From contig NZ_JAFLVX010000028.1 of assembly GCF_017316185.1 (NCBI RefSeq), forward strand, positions 1-47,840: a DNA stretch of 47,840 nucleotides, in the 5' to 3' direction. Numbering within the stretch: position 1 is the first letter of the stretch; the number at the start of each line of letters is the position of its first letter. Below the pieces are notes generated by a model. That model was not told where the DNA came from. It saw only the letters and a list, made by a program, of their open reading frames with translations, and ran no database searches. The position numbers and the translations under genes are program-made. This DNA comes from Candidatus Vagococcus giribetii. GTDB taxonomy: Bacteria; Bacillota; Bacilli; Lactobacillales; Vagococcaceae. This document shows, piece after piece, positions 1 through 7,217 of the stretch.

Positions 1-2
1 GA

Positions 3-1427
3 TTTGAATTATTAATTGATAAATACGACTCAGTTGAAAATCCGAATTTCTATTTACCTAATAATATTTCTCAAGAAGAAATAAACAAATGGGCTGAAAA
101 ATATTGTGATTTGAAAGACGCAAAATTGAAGCATCTTGAAAAAATATCAAAATGGAGTCTTCATCACGAAGTGAAATTAGACTCAACAGTGAAATTGAAA
201 GCTAAAAAAGCACACGAAGATATGATAGAAGAAGTATTTAAAGATAATAAAGGTATTGGTTGGGGAGTAGGAGTAATTTTAAAAAATGGATTAAGTAATA
301 ATTTTGAATTTGATGAAAGTAACAAAACGAAGATGGTTGTCATTTTTAATAAAGATTGGCTAGATGATAATCAGGATTATCCAACTATTCTTAATAATTT
401 TATACATTTTTTCGAGTTATTTAACTCAAAACTTCAATTTTCAATGATTGAATCACCTTATGAACAAGGAAACCTCACAGATTTGTTTCGAACAAAGTCT
501 AAGTACTACTATAAACAATCTTATACAGCTGATTTGGGAATAAATTTTCATAAATTAACTTTTTTATCTTATTATGAGTATTTAGATTCAAAAAAAATAG
601 ACTTAGAAAAGGTTTTTTCATATTATTATAATAATTTACTTGATGAAGATTATGGCTTTTCAGAATTTTTCTTTAATCCTAGTTCAAAAGGAAATACCTA
701 TTATGAAAGATGTAAAATATTAATTCCTGAAATGGACAGTTTATTGAAACAATTTGATTTTCTACAGAGGTATGGAAAAATTGATCTTGAGTTATTTGAA
801 TTAGAATCTCAAAATACTTCATACAGAGACATTAAATCATTGGAAAATAAAAAATTTATCTACATTAATTCTAGTGAAACAATAAAAATGTGCAGTTTAT
901 TCTTTAACTCACAATCGTTATTGTCTTTCCCAGAACATAAAAAAAATAAAAATAGCTTTTATGAGTATCTTATTTCTGGAATAAAAATAGAAGATTTTTA
1001 TCCTTACCAAAAAGATATGCTAAAGTTACTAATTGAACAAGAAATATTAGGAATTAGTGATGAAAATAACCTATTTATAGTGAATAGAAAATTAATAGAA
1101 TTATATTGGTTGTTATGGGATAAAGGTTACGTGTCAATATTATCTGTACCTGAAGATATGAAAAAAATAATAGAATCAGAGATATTCAAAGGTAATTTAA
1201 AAACTGAGAGCACTCTTTTTTCAGAGCAGGAAAGTGATTATATCTCCTTTGTAATGGATAATAAAAAATTCAGCAATGGATTATTTATTCGGAATAAGAT
1301 TACACACGGGAGTTTTGCTAATAAGCAAGAGTGTGAGTATAAGAACTATTATTTAGAGTTATTACTGGTACTACTCCTATATACTGTTAGAATCAATGAG
1401 GAGTTGGATTATTTTGAAGAAGAATGA
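3..1427 (+). CDS. Unknown protein, N-terminus outside window; HEPN-like C-terminal motif
   Basis: The frame is open from base 3 to the TGA at 1425-1427, so the gene enters from the left edge and 474 residues are visible. A TTG at 111 lacks a ribosome binding site and is not a credible start. I recognise no family. The protein is rich in Asn, Lys, Phe and Tyr, with no signal peptide and no clear membrane segment in the visible part. Near the C-terminus (codons 1290-1310) it reads IRNKITHG, an R-x4-H arrangement followed by Gly. This resembles the RN...HG motif of HEPN-type domains, many of which belong to RNases in defence systems, but one short motif is weak evidence. The gene is visibly more AT-rich than the housekeeping genes to its right, which suggests accessory origin. 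Confidence 0.75.
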   Translation, partial: FELLIDKYDSVENPNFYLPNNISQEEINKWAEKYCDLKDAKLKHLEKISKWSLHHEVKLDSTVKLKAKKAHEDMIEEVFKDNKGIGWGVGVILKNGLSNNFEFDESNKTKMVVIFNKDWLDDNQDYPTILNNFIHFFELFNSKLQFSMIESPYEQGNLTDLFRTKSKYYYKQSYTADLGINFHKLTFLSYYEYLDSKKIDLEKVFSYYYNNLLDEDYGFSEFFFNPSSKGNTYYERCKILIPEMDSLLKQFDFLQRYGKIDLELFELESQNTSYRDIKSLENKKFIYINSSETIKMCSLFFNSQSLLSFPEHKKNKNSFYEYLISGIKIEDFYPYQKDMLKLLIEQEILGISDENNLFIVNRKLIELYWLLWDKGYVSILSVPEDMKKIIESEIFKGNLKTESTLFSEQESDYISFVMDNKKFSNGLFIRNKITHGSFANKQECEYKNYYLELLLVLLLYTVRINEELDYFEEE

Positions 1428-1697
1428 AGGTTAGTAAATTAGGAAAATAAAAATTTGTTTAGGAATTTAGTTTTAGAATACTTAAATTTGAAATCATAAA
1501 TTTTTCCAACTATAACAAAAATGAGAATACAATTTTCTTTTACTCCATTCAAATTATATCAAGACTAACATTTCTACCACAGAATTTATGATTTCCTAAT
1601 AAACTAATCTGGAGCATTGACAAGATAGCTATTTTTATCAGTAGCTATATAATTTTGTAGAGTTTCATTTGTTTTTTTGATTAAAACTAAATTTTAA
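1428..1697. other. AT-rich intergenic stretch with 13-bp inverted repeat
   Basis: No coding frame of convincing length or with a ribosome binding site was seen here. It holds a perfect 13-bp inverted repeat, GAAATCATAAATT at 1490-1502 and its complement at 1583-1595, separated by 80 bases. A shorter ATAGCTA/TAGCTAT pair lies near 1625-1650. It may be decayed mobile DNA or a long-range RNA hairpin; I cannot tell which. Confidence 0.4.
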
Positions 1698-1727
1698 CTC
1701 CTACAACTAACTGTGTAGGAGCTTTTT
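1698..1727 (+). terminator. Hairpin with T-run just upstream of a lipoprotein gene
   Basis: CTCCTACA (1698-1705) pairs perfectly with TGTAGGAG (1714-1721) around an 8-base loop and is followed by CTTTTTC. It ends only a few bases before the AAAGGAG ribosome binding site of the next gene. It could end upstream transcription or attenuate the lipoprotein gene. Confidence 0.65.
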
Positions 1728-1746
1728 CAAAAAGGAGAGAACGACG

Positions 1747-2502
1747 ATGAAAAAAACTATTTGGTTAAGCTTCATTTTGTCTTTAACAGTTATAATGATT
1801 TCTTGTTCAAATAAAAAGGGTTTAGAGGAAGAATCCTTCAGTGATAAAAGAGAGGTTTCTTCTGAAATCAATCTAGAGCTGGTAAATAGTCTTGTTGGTG
1901 ATTGGATAGGAGATGGGAATGGAAATTATGCAGGTTACGGAAAGAGAACGATAACAGAAAAGGATTGTTACATCTACTTTGGAGACGAGAAATTGCAGAT
2001 TTATGACACAATCGATAATGTAGTACTTACTCAAACAGATGAAGAGTCTCCTTTTTTCTATGATTTTAAAATCAATAAGGAAAAGTTAACGGTTTATCCT
2101 TCGTATCCAGTTCCAGAAGGTATGGTGGGTGGATCACTAGCACCTATGGAATTTGTTAGAGACGATGGAGTCATGATTGATGTTACTGATTTATACGGTG
2201 AGTGGCAATCAATAGAAGAATCCAGTAATTCTTATCTATTGATAGAACCAGTATCTGAAGGATTGATTCAATATGCTGATAATGTGGAAAAGAAAGAGAG
2301 TCAAACTTTAACAATCGAAGAAATGACGGAGAACTCAATTGTTGCATTATCAGAAGATAAAACATCTAGCTATATGTTTACTTTTAACAATAAAGATGAG
2401 TTGACTGTATTAGTAGGGGCTTATTCTAATGACGATATATTAAAAGAAGATATCCCAGGTGGCTTATCTGTCCCGGTTAAATATAAGAGGATAATTAACT
2501 AA
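1747..2502 (+). CDS. Hypothetical lipoprotein
   Basis: The product has 251 residues. An AAAGGAG ribosome binding site sits about 8 bases before the ATG. The N-terminus has a Lys-rich start, a hydrophobic stretch and a lipobox-like VIMISC, so Cys20 is the expected lipidated residue and the protein should be anchored on the outer face of the membrane. The mature part is acidic. It appears to contain two similar halves, each starting from a 'G(D/E)W' strand (LVGDWIGDG near 50 and LYGEWQSIE near 149), as in small beta-barrel lipocalin-like folds. No family was recognised. It is preceded by a terminator-like hairpin and followed by the separately promoted universal stress gene. Confidence 0.8.
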   Translation: MKKTIWLSFILSLTVIMISCSNKKGLEEESFSDKREVSSEINLELVNSLVGDWIGDGNGNYAGYGKRTITEKDCYIYFGDEKLQIYDTIDNVVLTQTDEESPFFYDFKINKEKLTVYPSYPVPEGMVGGSLAPMEFVRDDGVMIDVTDLYGEWQSIEESSNSYLLIEPVSEGLIQYADNVEKKESQTLTIEEMTENSIVALSEDKTSSYMFTFNNKDELTVLVGAYSNDDILKEDIPGGLSVPVKYKRIIN

Positions 2503-2531
2503 TTTGAAGAAAGATTTATCACTTGTAGGAT

Positions 2532-2561
2532 ATGACAAAAAAGGACTAATTATGTTAAAAT
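2532..2561 (+). promoter_or_regulatory. Promoter of the universal stress protein gene
   Basis: ATGACA (2532-2537) as the -35 and an extended -10, TG-T-TAAAAT (TAAAAT at 2556-2561), are separated by 18 bases. The gene follows directly with an AAAGGAGG ribosome binding site. Confidence 0.55.
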
Positions 2562-2583
2562 AAAGGAAAAGGAGGCGATTAAA

Positions 2584-3024
2584 ATGAGTGTTACATACAA
2601 AAATATCCTTGTTGCTTATGATGGTTCTGAACAATCACAATTGGCTTTTGAGCAGGCAAAAATGCTAGCAACCTTGAATGATAGTGAGATAACAGTTCTC
2701 CAAGTAGTTCCTTCAGTTAATTATTTTCTCTATCTTCCTGATACTTATATTTATTCTGATTTAGCGGCTCGACAAAAAGAAATAATGTCATATGCACAAG
2801 ATCAAATGAATGCTAATTTTGTCTACAATGACACTGATAAGATTAATGTTATTGTGCAAGAAGGCTCACCAAAACGTACTATCGTTGAATATGCGGAAAA
2901 GAAAAAATTTGATTTAATTGTGATGGGGGCAACTGGGGTTCATGGAATCAATAAGTTAGTGGTAGGTTCAACAACATCTTTTGTTGTGAATCAAGCGCCT
3001 TGTCAGGTTTTAGTAGTTAAATAA
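2584..3024 (+). CDS. Universal stress protein, UspA family
   Basis: The product has 146 residues, the usual single-domain Usp length. The N-terminus (ILVAYDGSEQS) matches the first beta strand and the conserved Asp of the family. The C-terminal part carries the ATP-binding signature G-x2-G-x9-G-S (GATGVHG...VVGS, about residues 115-129), so this is likely an ATP-binding Usp rather than the UspA type that lacks the motif. These cytoplasmic dimers support stress survival; no substrate can be named. A strong AAAGGAGG ribosome binding site supports the ATG. Its own promoter lies upstream, and a probable structured RNA region follows downstream. Confidence 0.93.
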   Translation: MSVTYKNILVAYDGSEQSQLAFEQAKMLATLNDSEITVLQVVPSVNYFLYLPDTYIYSDLAARQKEIMSYAQDQMNANFVYNDTDKINVIVQEGSPKRTIVEYAEKKKFDLIVMGATGVHGINKLVVGSTTSFVVNQAPCQVLVVK

Positions 3025-3035
3025 AGTCGTATTAT

Positions 3036-3064
3036 TTGTAAGCGTTATCTTTTTGTGGTATATT
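3036..3064 (+). promoter_or_regulatory. Promoter of the structured RNA region
   Basis: TTGTAA (3036-3041) lies 17 bases from TATATT (3059-3064), which is preceded by TGG as an extended -10. Transcription would start near 3071, just before the left arm of the structured region. Confidence 0.6.
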
Positions 3065-3091
3065 ATGAGTGTAAGGAATGGTAAATTCCCA

Positions 3092-3151
3092 ATGGAGCAG
3101 TTAGAAGAAACCTTGAAAAAGGCGGCTGCTTATAAGAATAGTGTAGAATGA
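3092..3151 (+). CDS. Possible 19-aa leader ORF inside the structured RNA
   Basis: ATG at 3092 opens a 19-codon frame (MEQLEETLKKAAAYKNSVE) ending in the TGA at 3149-3151. The peptide looks amphipathic. The nearest ribosome binding site-like sequence, AAGGA at 3073, is rather far (about 14 bases). It overlaps the next small frame by ATGA. Coding status is uncertain. Confidence 0.25.
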   Translation: MEQLEETLKKAAAYKNSVE

Positions 3152-3243
3152 CATACTTTAAAAGTAGGATCTACACAAAAAGAGAGGAATGTGGGAATTT
3201 GAAAGATTTCTTACCAACTGAATATGACTTAACAAGTAATTAA
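3148..3243 (+). CDS. Possible 31-aa leader ORF running into the terminator stem
   Basis: ATG at 3148 overlaps the preceding stop as ATGA and opens 31 codons ending in TAA at 3241-3243. An internal TTG at 3199, after AGAGAGG (3181-3187), would give a 14-residue peptide, MKDFLPTEYDLTSN. The last codons lie within the left arm of the 16-bp terminator stem, so ribosomes here could affect terminator folding. This is suggestive of attenuation but unproven. Confidence 0.25.
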   Translation: MTYFKSRIYTKREECGNLKDFLPTEYDLTSN

Positions 3244-3331
3244 GTGAATGTAATGAGGATCTAAGGACCTCAATGATGACTATCTAGATGTCGAAAATTA
3301 CTTGTTAAGTCTATTTTTGTGTCATTTTTTT
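3226..3331 (+). terminator. Long terminator, 16-bp perfect stem
   Basis: GACTTAACAAGTAATT (3226-3241) is exactly complementary to 3296-3311, and TATTTTTGTGTCATTTTTTT follows. The 54-base interior can fold into small hairpins (GAGG/CCTC and a palindromic ATCTAGAT). Confidence 0.65.
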
Positions 3332-3379
3332 GATTAAGCTAATAAGTTTAGTCGTATTATAGGATAAAAGGAGATAGTA

Positions 3380-3841
3380 ATGTCAATATTTTTTGAATTG
3401 TTAGATAAAAATAGTGATGACTGGACCACAATCGCTGATCAAATTTCTCAAGTCTCTTGGCGAGCAGGGAAATTTTTAGCAGATAAAATGTATCTGAATG
3501 ATTTTAATGATTGGGAGAAAGTTATAGTTGGAAAAAATAGTAAGGGTAAACTAACTTCTTTTTGTGTCGTGAGTAAAAAGGACGGTCTAATTGACGAATT
3601 CATTTCGCCGTTTATCGCTTATGTTTTTGTAGAGGAAGCTTACCGAGGAAAAAGGTTATCAGAAAGATTGTTAAAAGTGGCAGAGGATTACCTTAGAAGC
3701 CAAAACTTTAAGATTGTTTATATTGTGAGTGGTGAAGTAGGTTTGTATGAGAAATACGGTTATAAAAAAATCAGAAATTGTTCTACGATACATGGAGACT
3801 CTGAAAATTTATTTGAAAAATCCTTAACTAATGATGATTAA
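3380..3841 (+). CDS. GNAT family N-acetyltransferase
   Basis: The product has 153 residues and starts at an ATG after AAAGGAG. The acetyl-CoA binding motif A of GNAT enzymes is visible as AYRGKRLSERLL (about 87-98; the consensus is R/Q-x-x-G-x-G/A), followed by a helix and the typical LYEKYGYKK ending. These enzymes move an acetyl group from acetyl-CoA to an amine; the substrate cannot be predicted. The gene lies downstream of the structured RNA and its terminator, so its expression may depend on read-through. A terminator follows at once, making it monocistronic. Confidence 0.88.
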   Translation: MSIFFELLDKNSDDWTTIADQISQVSWRAGKFLADKMYLNDFNDWEKVIVGKNSKGKLTSFCVVSKKDGLIDEFISPFIAYVFVEEAYRGKRLSERLLKVAEDYLRSQNFKIVYIVSGEVGLYEKYGYKKIRNCSTIHGDSENLFEKSLTNDD

Positions 3842-3849
3842 ATACTTAA

Positions 3850-3876
3850 ACCCTCAATCTATGGGGGTGTTTTTTA
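3850..3876 (+). terminator. Terminator after GNAT gene
   Basis: ACCCTC (3850-3855) pairs with GGGGGT (3863-3868), with one wobble pair, and is followed by GTTTTTTAT. Confidence 0.7.
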
Positions 3877-3916
3877 TATAGAGGTTATTTAATCTAAATG
3901 AATTATTCCCTAAGAT

Positions 3917-3961
3917 TGTTACCGATAACATGTTGAAGCGCTTTCTTAAGTTTGTTATATC
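3917..3961 (+). promoter_or_regulatory. pulA promoter with cre site and palindromic operator
   Basis: A cre-like TTGAAGCGCTTTCT (3933-3946) matches 12 of 14 positions of the CcpA consensus TGWAARCGYTWNCW. It overlaps the -35 TTGAAG (3933-3938). An extended -10, TG-T-TATATC (TATATC 3956-3961), lies 17 bases downstream. Just upstream is a palindrome, TGTTA-ccga-TAACA (3917-3930), of the kind bound by LacI/GalR-family regulators. This suggests carbon catabolite repression plus a second, possibly sugar-specific, regulator. Confidence 0.65.
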
Positions 3962-3992
3962 TATAGGTAGTTATATAAAGGAGTGGTAAAAT

Positions 3993-6900
3993 TTGATAGG
4001 GAAAGATTTTCAAAGGGAAAAAATGTTTTTAGATTTTCGTTTATTTGTTTTGGTTTTATTTTTTTTATTAATAGGTGTGACGCCACACTCACAAGCTGCA
4101 GAGCCTGAAACTAAGGTTGTTATTCACTATGAAGCACCAGAGAATGAAAAAGATTTAGACAGGTCGATTTGGTTATGGGCTGATAATGAAGCGGGACAAG
4201 AACTAGCCTTTACTGATCAAGATGCTTTTGGTAAGTATGCTGAGGTTAGTGTGCCAGGAATTCATGAAAAAGTTGGCTTTCTAATTAAATCAAAAAGAGA
4301 TTGGTCTTATCAATCACCTGATCAATGGGTTGATACGTCTAGTGGGAAAGTTCATGTGTGGCTAGACAAAGAGGGCAAACTATCATATGAACCAAAAAAT
4401 GAGGAGACGGCTCCTAAAACAGAAGAATTAAATGTGAAGGTTCACTATTATAGAAGTGCTAATGATTATGATCATTGGAATGTATGGTATTGGTTAGAAG
4501 GAAAAGATGGCAAACAAGCAGCGTTTACTGACACAGATGCTTTTGGCCAAGTTGCAGAGTTTAAAATAAAAGAAGACGCTTTTTCGAAGGTTCATTTTTT
4601 AGTCAGAAAGAGTTCAGAGACTAATGAATGGGAAGAAAAAGATGGAGACGACCGATTGGTTTATGTGTCTCAAAATCAAAAAGAAGTAGAGGTTTGGCTA
4701 ATGGAAGGCGATAAAACAGTTTATGGAACACCTGATTTTATTGTGAAAGATCAAGGGATTAAGGGAGCAACCGTTGAGAAGATGTCTCAAATTGATGTGA
4801 CCTTCAGAAAAAAAGAAGCGTTAGAAGCATTGAAAAAAAATGAGCTAAAACTATTTTCCGGAGGTAAAGAACTGGCGATAAAAAATATCACAGGAAATAC
4901 AGAACAGCCAACTAATCGTTTATCTATTGAGACAACTGATATGATTGATTTACAACAGGAATATTCTATTCAATTTGGAGATGAAAAAATACCAGTGAGT
5001 CTAGGGGGTGTTGTGAGAACACCTGAGTTTGATGAGATTTATACTTATGATGGTCAGCTAGGTGCTCTTTACTCTAGTGATAAAACTGATTTTGTTTTAT
5101 GGGCACCAACAGCAAGTAAAGTGGAGTTAATTCTCTATCAAGATCAAACAGAAGCAAGTGCTGAAAAAGAAAGTATCGTGATGGAAAAAGGGGAGAAAGG
5201 AACATATAGAGCAAGTGTTTCTGGTGACCAAGCTGGAACAGCTTATTCCTATCGTTTGACATTCCCTGATGGCAAAGTAAATGAATCCACTGATCCATAT
5301 GCCACTTCAGCAATCGTTAACGGGAATCATTCAGTGGTGGTTAATCCCGCTGCCGTTAGCCTAGAAAACTTTGATCGAATGGCACCATTTACAAATCCTG
5401 TAGACGCTATTATTTATGAAGCTCATATTAGAGACTTATCTATTTCTCCTGATAGTGGGATTCAGCATAAAGGTAAATTCTTAGGTGCGATTGAAGAGGG
5501 AACGACAAATAAAGCAGGTCAGCCAACTGGTTTAGATTATATCAAATCACTTGGCGTTACTCATGTTCAGTTTTTACCGATGTATGATTATCAAACAGTA
5601 GATGAAAGTCGTCCAAGTGACGCGCAGTACAACTGGGGTTATGATCCTAAAAACTACAATGTGCCTGAGGGATCATATAGTACGGACAGTACAGATCCGA
5701 CAAAACGTGTTGTAGAGATGAAGCAAATGGTTAAAGGTCTTCATGACAATAATATTCGCGTCATTATGGATGTGGTTTATAACCATGTTTACGAAGCGGG
5801 CAGCCATGCTTTTAATAAAACTGTACCTGGTTATTACTTCAGATATAATGAGGACGGCAGTTACGCAAATGGGACAGGTGTTGGAAATGATGTGGCATCA
5901 GAACGTAAAATGGCTCAAAAATATATTGTTGATAGTGTGACGTACTGGGCTAAAAATTACAATTTAGATGGCTTCCGATTTGATTTGATGGGAATTCTAG
6001 ATGTTGAAACCATGAATTTAGTTCGTAGTGAATTAGATAAAATTGATCCTTCTATTATTATTTTAGGAGAAGGTTGGAACATGGGGACGCCTTTAGATGA
6101 CTCTAAAAAAGCGATTCAGAAAAATGCTAATATCATGCCGGGAATTGCTCACTTTAATGATTCAATCCGTGATTCGGTCAAAGGAAGTGTGTTTGAAGGA
6201 ACAGAGCCAGGGATGATTAATGGCAAACCAGGATTAGAACAACTAGTGGCTCAAAATATGTTAGGTGCTAATGGCATTGAAGGTTACACAAGTCCTGCTC
6301 AAGTTATTCAATACGTTGAAGCCCACGATAATTTAACGCTATATGATAAGTTAAGTTTAACAAATCCGGCAGATACGAATGAACAACGAATGAAACGCCA
6401 TTCTTTAGGGACTGGTATGATGCTTGTGTCTCAAGGAGTTCCGTTTATTCATGCAGGACAAGAATTTTTACGTACAAAAGATGGAGATCATAATAGTTAT
6501 AAATCACCAGATAGCATAAATCAATTTGATTGGAATCGTCCAGAATTGTATCAGGAATCTGTAGAATTTTTTAAAGAGTTAGTATCTTATCGAAAATCTC
6601 AGCCGCTTCTTCGATTAGCCAGTTACGATGAGATTAACAATAAAGCTAAGTTGATTAAAGCAGAAGATAATATCATTATTTATGAGTTGAAAGATGCTGA
6701 AAAAGAACTACTTGTTGCTATTAATACTAATGAAGTGGAAAAAGAAGTAGATAGTCAGTTAACAAATGGATTTAAAGCAGTGGTATCTAACCAACTGGCG
6801 ACAGAAACTAGTACAAAGGAGAGCATGTTACCTTTAAGCTTAACAGTTTATGAAAAGACTTTAGAAACAACTGACACGACAACTAGTGAAACGGAAGAAA

Positions 6901-7082
6901 CAAAGGAAAAAGACAAGACAGAAGATTCAAGTAAAGAAACAAAAACAAGTACTAACGAATCTTCAACTACAAAACCTAGTGAGAAAAAATTACCTAAAAC
7001 AGGTGAAAAGAAAACAATCCTTGCAGCAATCGGTTTGTTAACTTTGGCTAGTGGCATTTTCTTTTTAAGAAAACGTCTTTAA
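3993..7082 (+). CDS. pulA: Cell-wall-anchored type I pullulanase
   Basis: The product has 1029 residues. The TTG start at 3993 follows AAAGGAG by 9 bases; an ATG at 4023 is the alternative. Domains in order: signal peptide (to about 35), two CBM41 starch-binding domains (about 41-135 and 146-245, each with a 'W.W' core and a T-D-x-DAFG loop), an Ig-like linker domain, CBM48 (about 350-440), and the GH13 catalytic barrel. Type I pullulanase landmarks are YNWGYDP, DVVYNHV, GFRFDLMG (nucleophile Asp664), GEGWN (acid/base Glu693) and EAHDN (Asp779). A Thr/Ser/Glu-rich stalk leads to LPKTG (about 1000-1004), a hydrophobic segment and a basic tail for sortase anchoring. The enzyme cleaves alpha-1,6 links of pullulan and branched glucans at the cell surface. 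The cre site indicates catabolite repression. Confidence 0.96.
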   Translation: MIGKDFQREKMFLDFRLFVLVLFFLLIGVTPHSQAAEPETKVVIHYEAPENEKDLDRSIWLWADNEAGQELAFTDQDAFGKYAEVSVPGIHEKVGFLIKSKRDWSYQSPDQWVDTSSGKVHVWLDKEGKLSYEPKNEETAPKTEELNVKVHYYRSANDYDHWNVWYWLEGKDGKQAAFTDTDAFGQVAEFKIKEDAFSKVHFLVRKSSETNEWEEKDGDDRLVYVSQNQKEVEVWLMEGDKTVYGTPDFIVKDQGIKGATVEKMSQIDVTFRKKEALEALKKNELKLFSGGKELAIKNITGNTEQPTNRLSIETTDMIDLQQEYSIQFGDEKIPVSLGGVVRTPEFDEIYTYDGQLGALYSSDKTDFVLWAPTASKVELILYQDQTEASAEKESIVMEKGEKGTYRASVSGDQAGTAYSYRLTFPDGKVNESTDPYATSAIVNGNHSVVVNPAAVSLENFDRMAPFTNPVDAIIYEAHIRDLSISPDSGIQHKGKFLGAIEEGTTNKAGQPTGLDYIKSLGVTHVQFLPMYDYQTVDESRPSDAQYNWGYDPKNYNVPEGSYSTDSTDPTKRVVEMKQMVKGLHDNNIRVIMDVVYNHVYEAGSHAFNKTVPGYYFRYNEDGSYANGTGVGNDVASERKMAQKYIVDSVTYWAKNYNLDGFRFDLMGILDVETMNLVRSELDKIDPSIIILGEGWNMGTPLDDSKKAIQKNANIMPGIAHFNDSIRDSVKGSVFEGTEPGMINGKPGLEQLVAQNMLGANGIEGYTSPAQVIQYVEAHDNLTLYDKLSLTNPADTNEQRMKRHSLGTGMMLVSQGVPFIHAGQEFLRTKDGDHNSYKSPDSINQFDWNRPELYQESVEFFKELVSYRKSQPLLRLASYDEINNKAKLIKAEDNIIIYELKDAEKELLVAINTNEVEKEVDSQLTNGFKAVVSNQLATETSTKESMLPLSLTVYEKTLETTDTTTSETEETKEKDKTEDSSKETKTSTNESSTTKPSEKKLPKTGEKKTILAAIGLLTLASGIFFLRKRL

Positions 7083-7097
7083 TATTCATTAAATGAA

Positions 7098-7129
7098 ACA
7101 AGAGTGCGAAAAAGTGCTCTTGTTTTTTT
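7098..7129 (+). terminator. Terminator of pulA
   Basis: ACAAGAGTGC (7098-7107) pairs with GTGCTCTTGT (7114-7123), with two wobble pairs and a GAAAAA loop, and is followed by a run of T. Confidence 0.85.
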
Positions 7130-7154
7130 ACGTTTCAGTAAGGGTTTTGGTTGA

Positions 7155-7206
7155 CTCAATAAAATAACCCCAAGGTATTGAGATGTTGCCATCAATACTT
7201 TGGGGT
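7155..7206 (-). terminator. Terminator of the 58-aa gene (minus strand)
   Basis: A 15-bp stem (7167-7181 with 7192-7206, one wobble pair) encloses a 10-base loop. On the minus strand it is followed by TTATTTTATTG. It sits just after the stop of the small minus-strand gene. Confidence 0.75.
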
Positions 7207-7217
7207 CTCCTGTTTTA

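Larger units (their letters stand above)
3071..3331 (+). ncRNA. Candidate structured RNA / leader with strong terminator
   Basis: A closing stem pairs TAAATTCCCA (3082-3091) with TGGGAATTTG (3192-3201), including one wobble pair. It encloses two hairpins. The first is AGCAG/CTGCT (3096-3100/3126-3130) with CCTT-GAAA-AAGG inside, capped by a GNRA-type tetraloop. The second is GTGTAG/CTACAC (3141-3146/3171-3176) with TACTT/AAGTA inside. A perfect 16-bp stem follows (3226-3241/3296-3311), containing a GAGG/CCTC mini-hairpin and leading into a T-rich run. A promoter lies directly upstream. I do not recognise the class. It lacks the T-box sequence and the landmarks of tmRNA or RNase P RNA. It could be a free small RNA, or an attenuator of the acetyltransferase gene at 3380. 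Confidence 0.5.

Noticed and set aside
111-1427. TTG at 111 as the start of the first gene
   Set aside because: The frame is open back to base 3 with no ribosome binding site near 111, so the true start is outside the window.
3226-3311. 16-bp inverted repeat as a MITE-like mobile element
   Set aside because: TAT on both sides could be a target duplication, but the T-rich tail and the upstream promoter fit a terminator better; no second copy is visible.
3071-3331. tmRNA, RNase P RNA, SRP RNA, 6S RNA or T-box leader
   Set aside because: Conserved landmarks of these RNAs (T-box AGGGTGGTACCGCG, P RNA GAGGAAAGTC, tmRNA tag) are not found; 6S RNA shape is a long hairpin, not a three-way junction.
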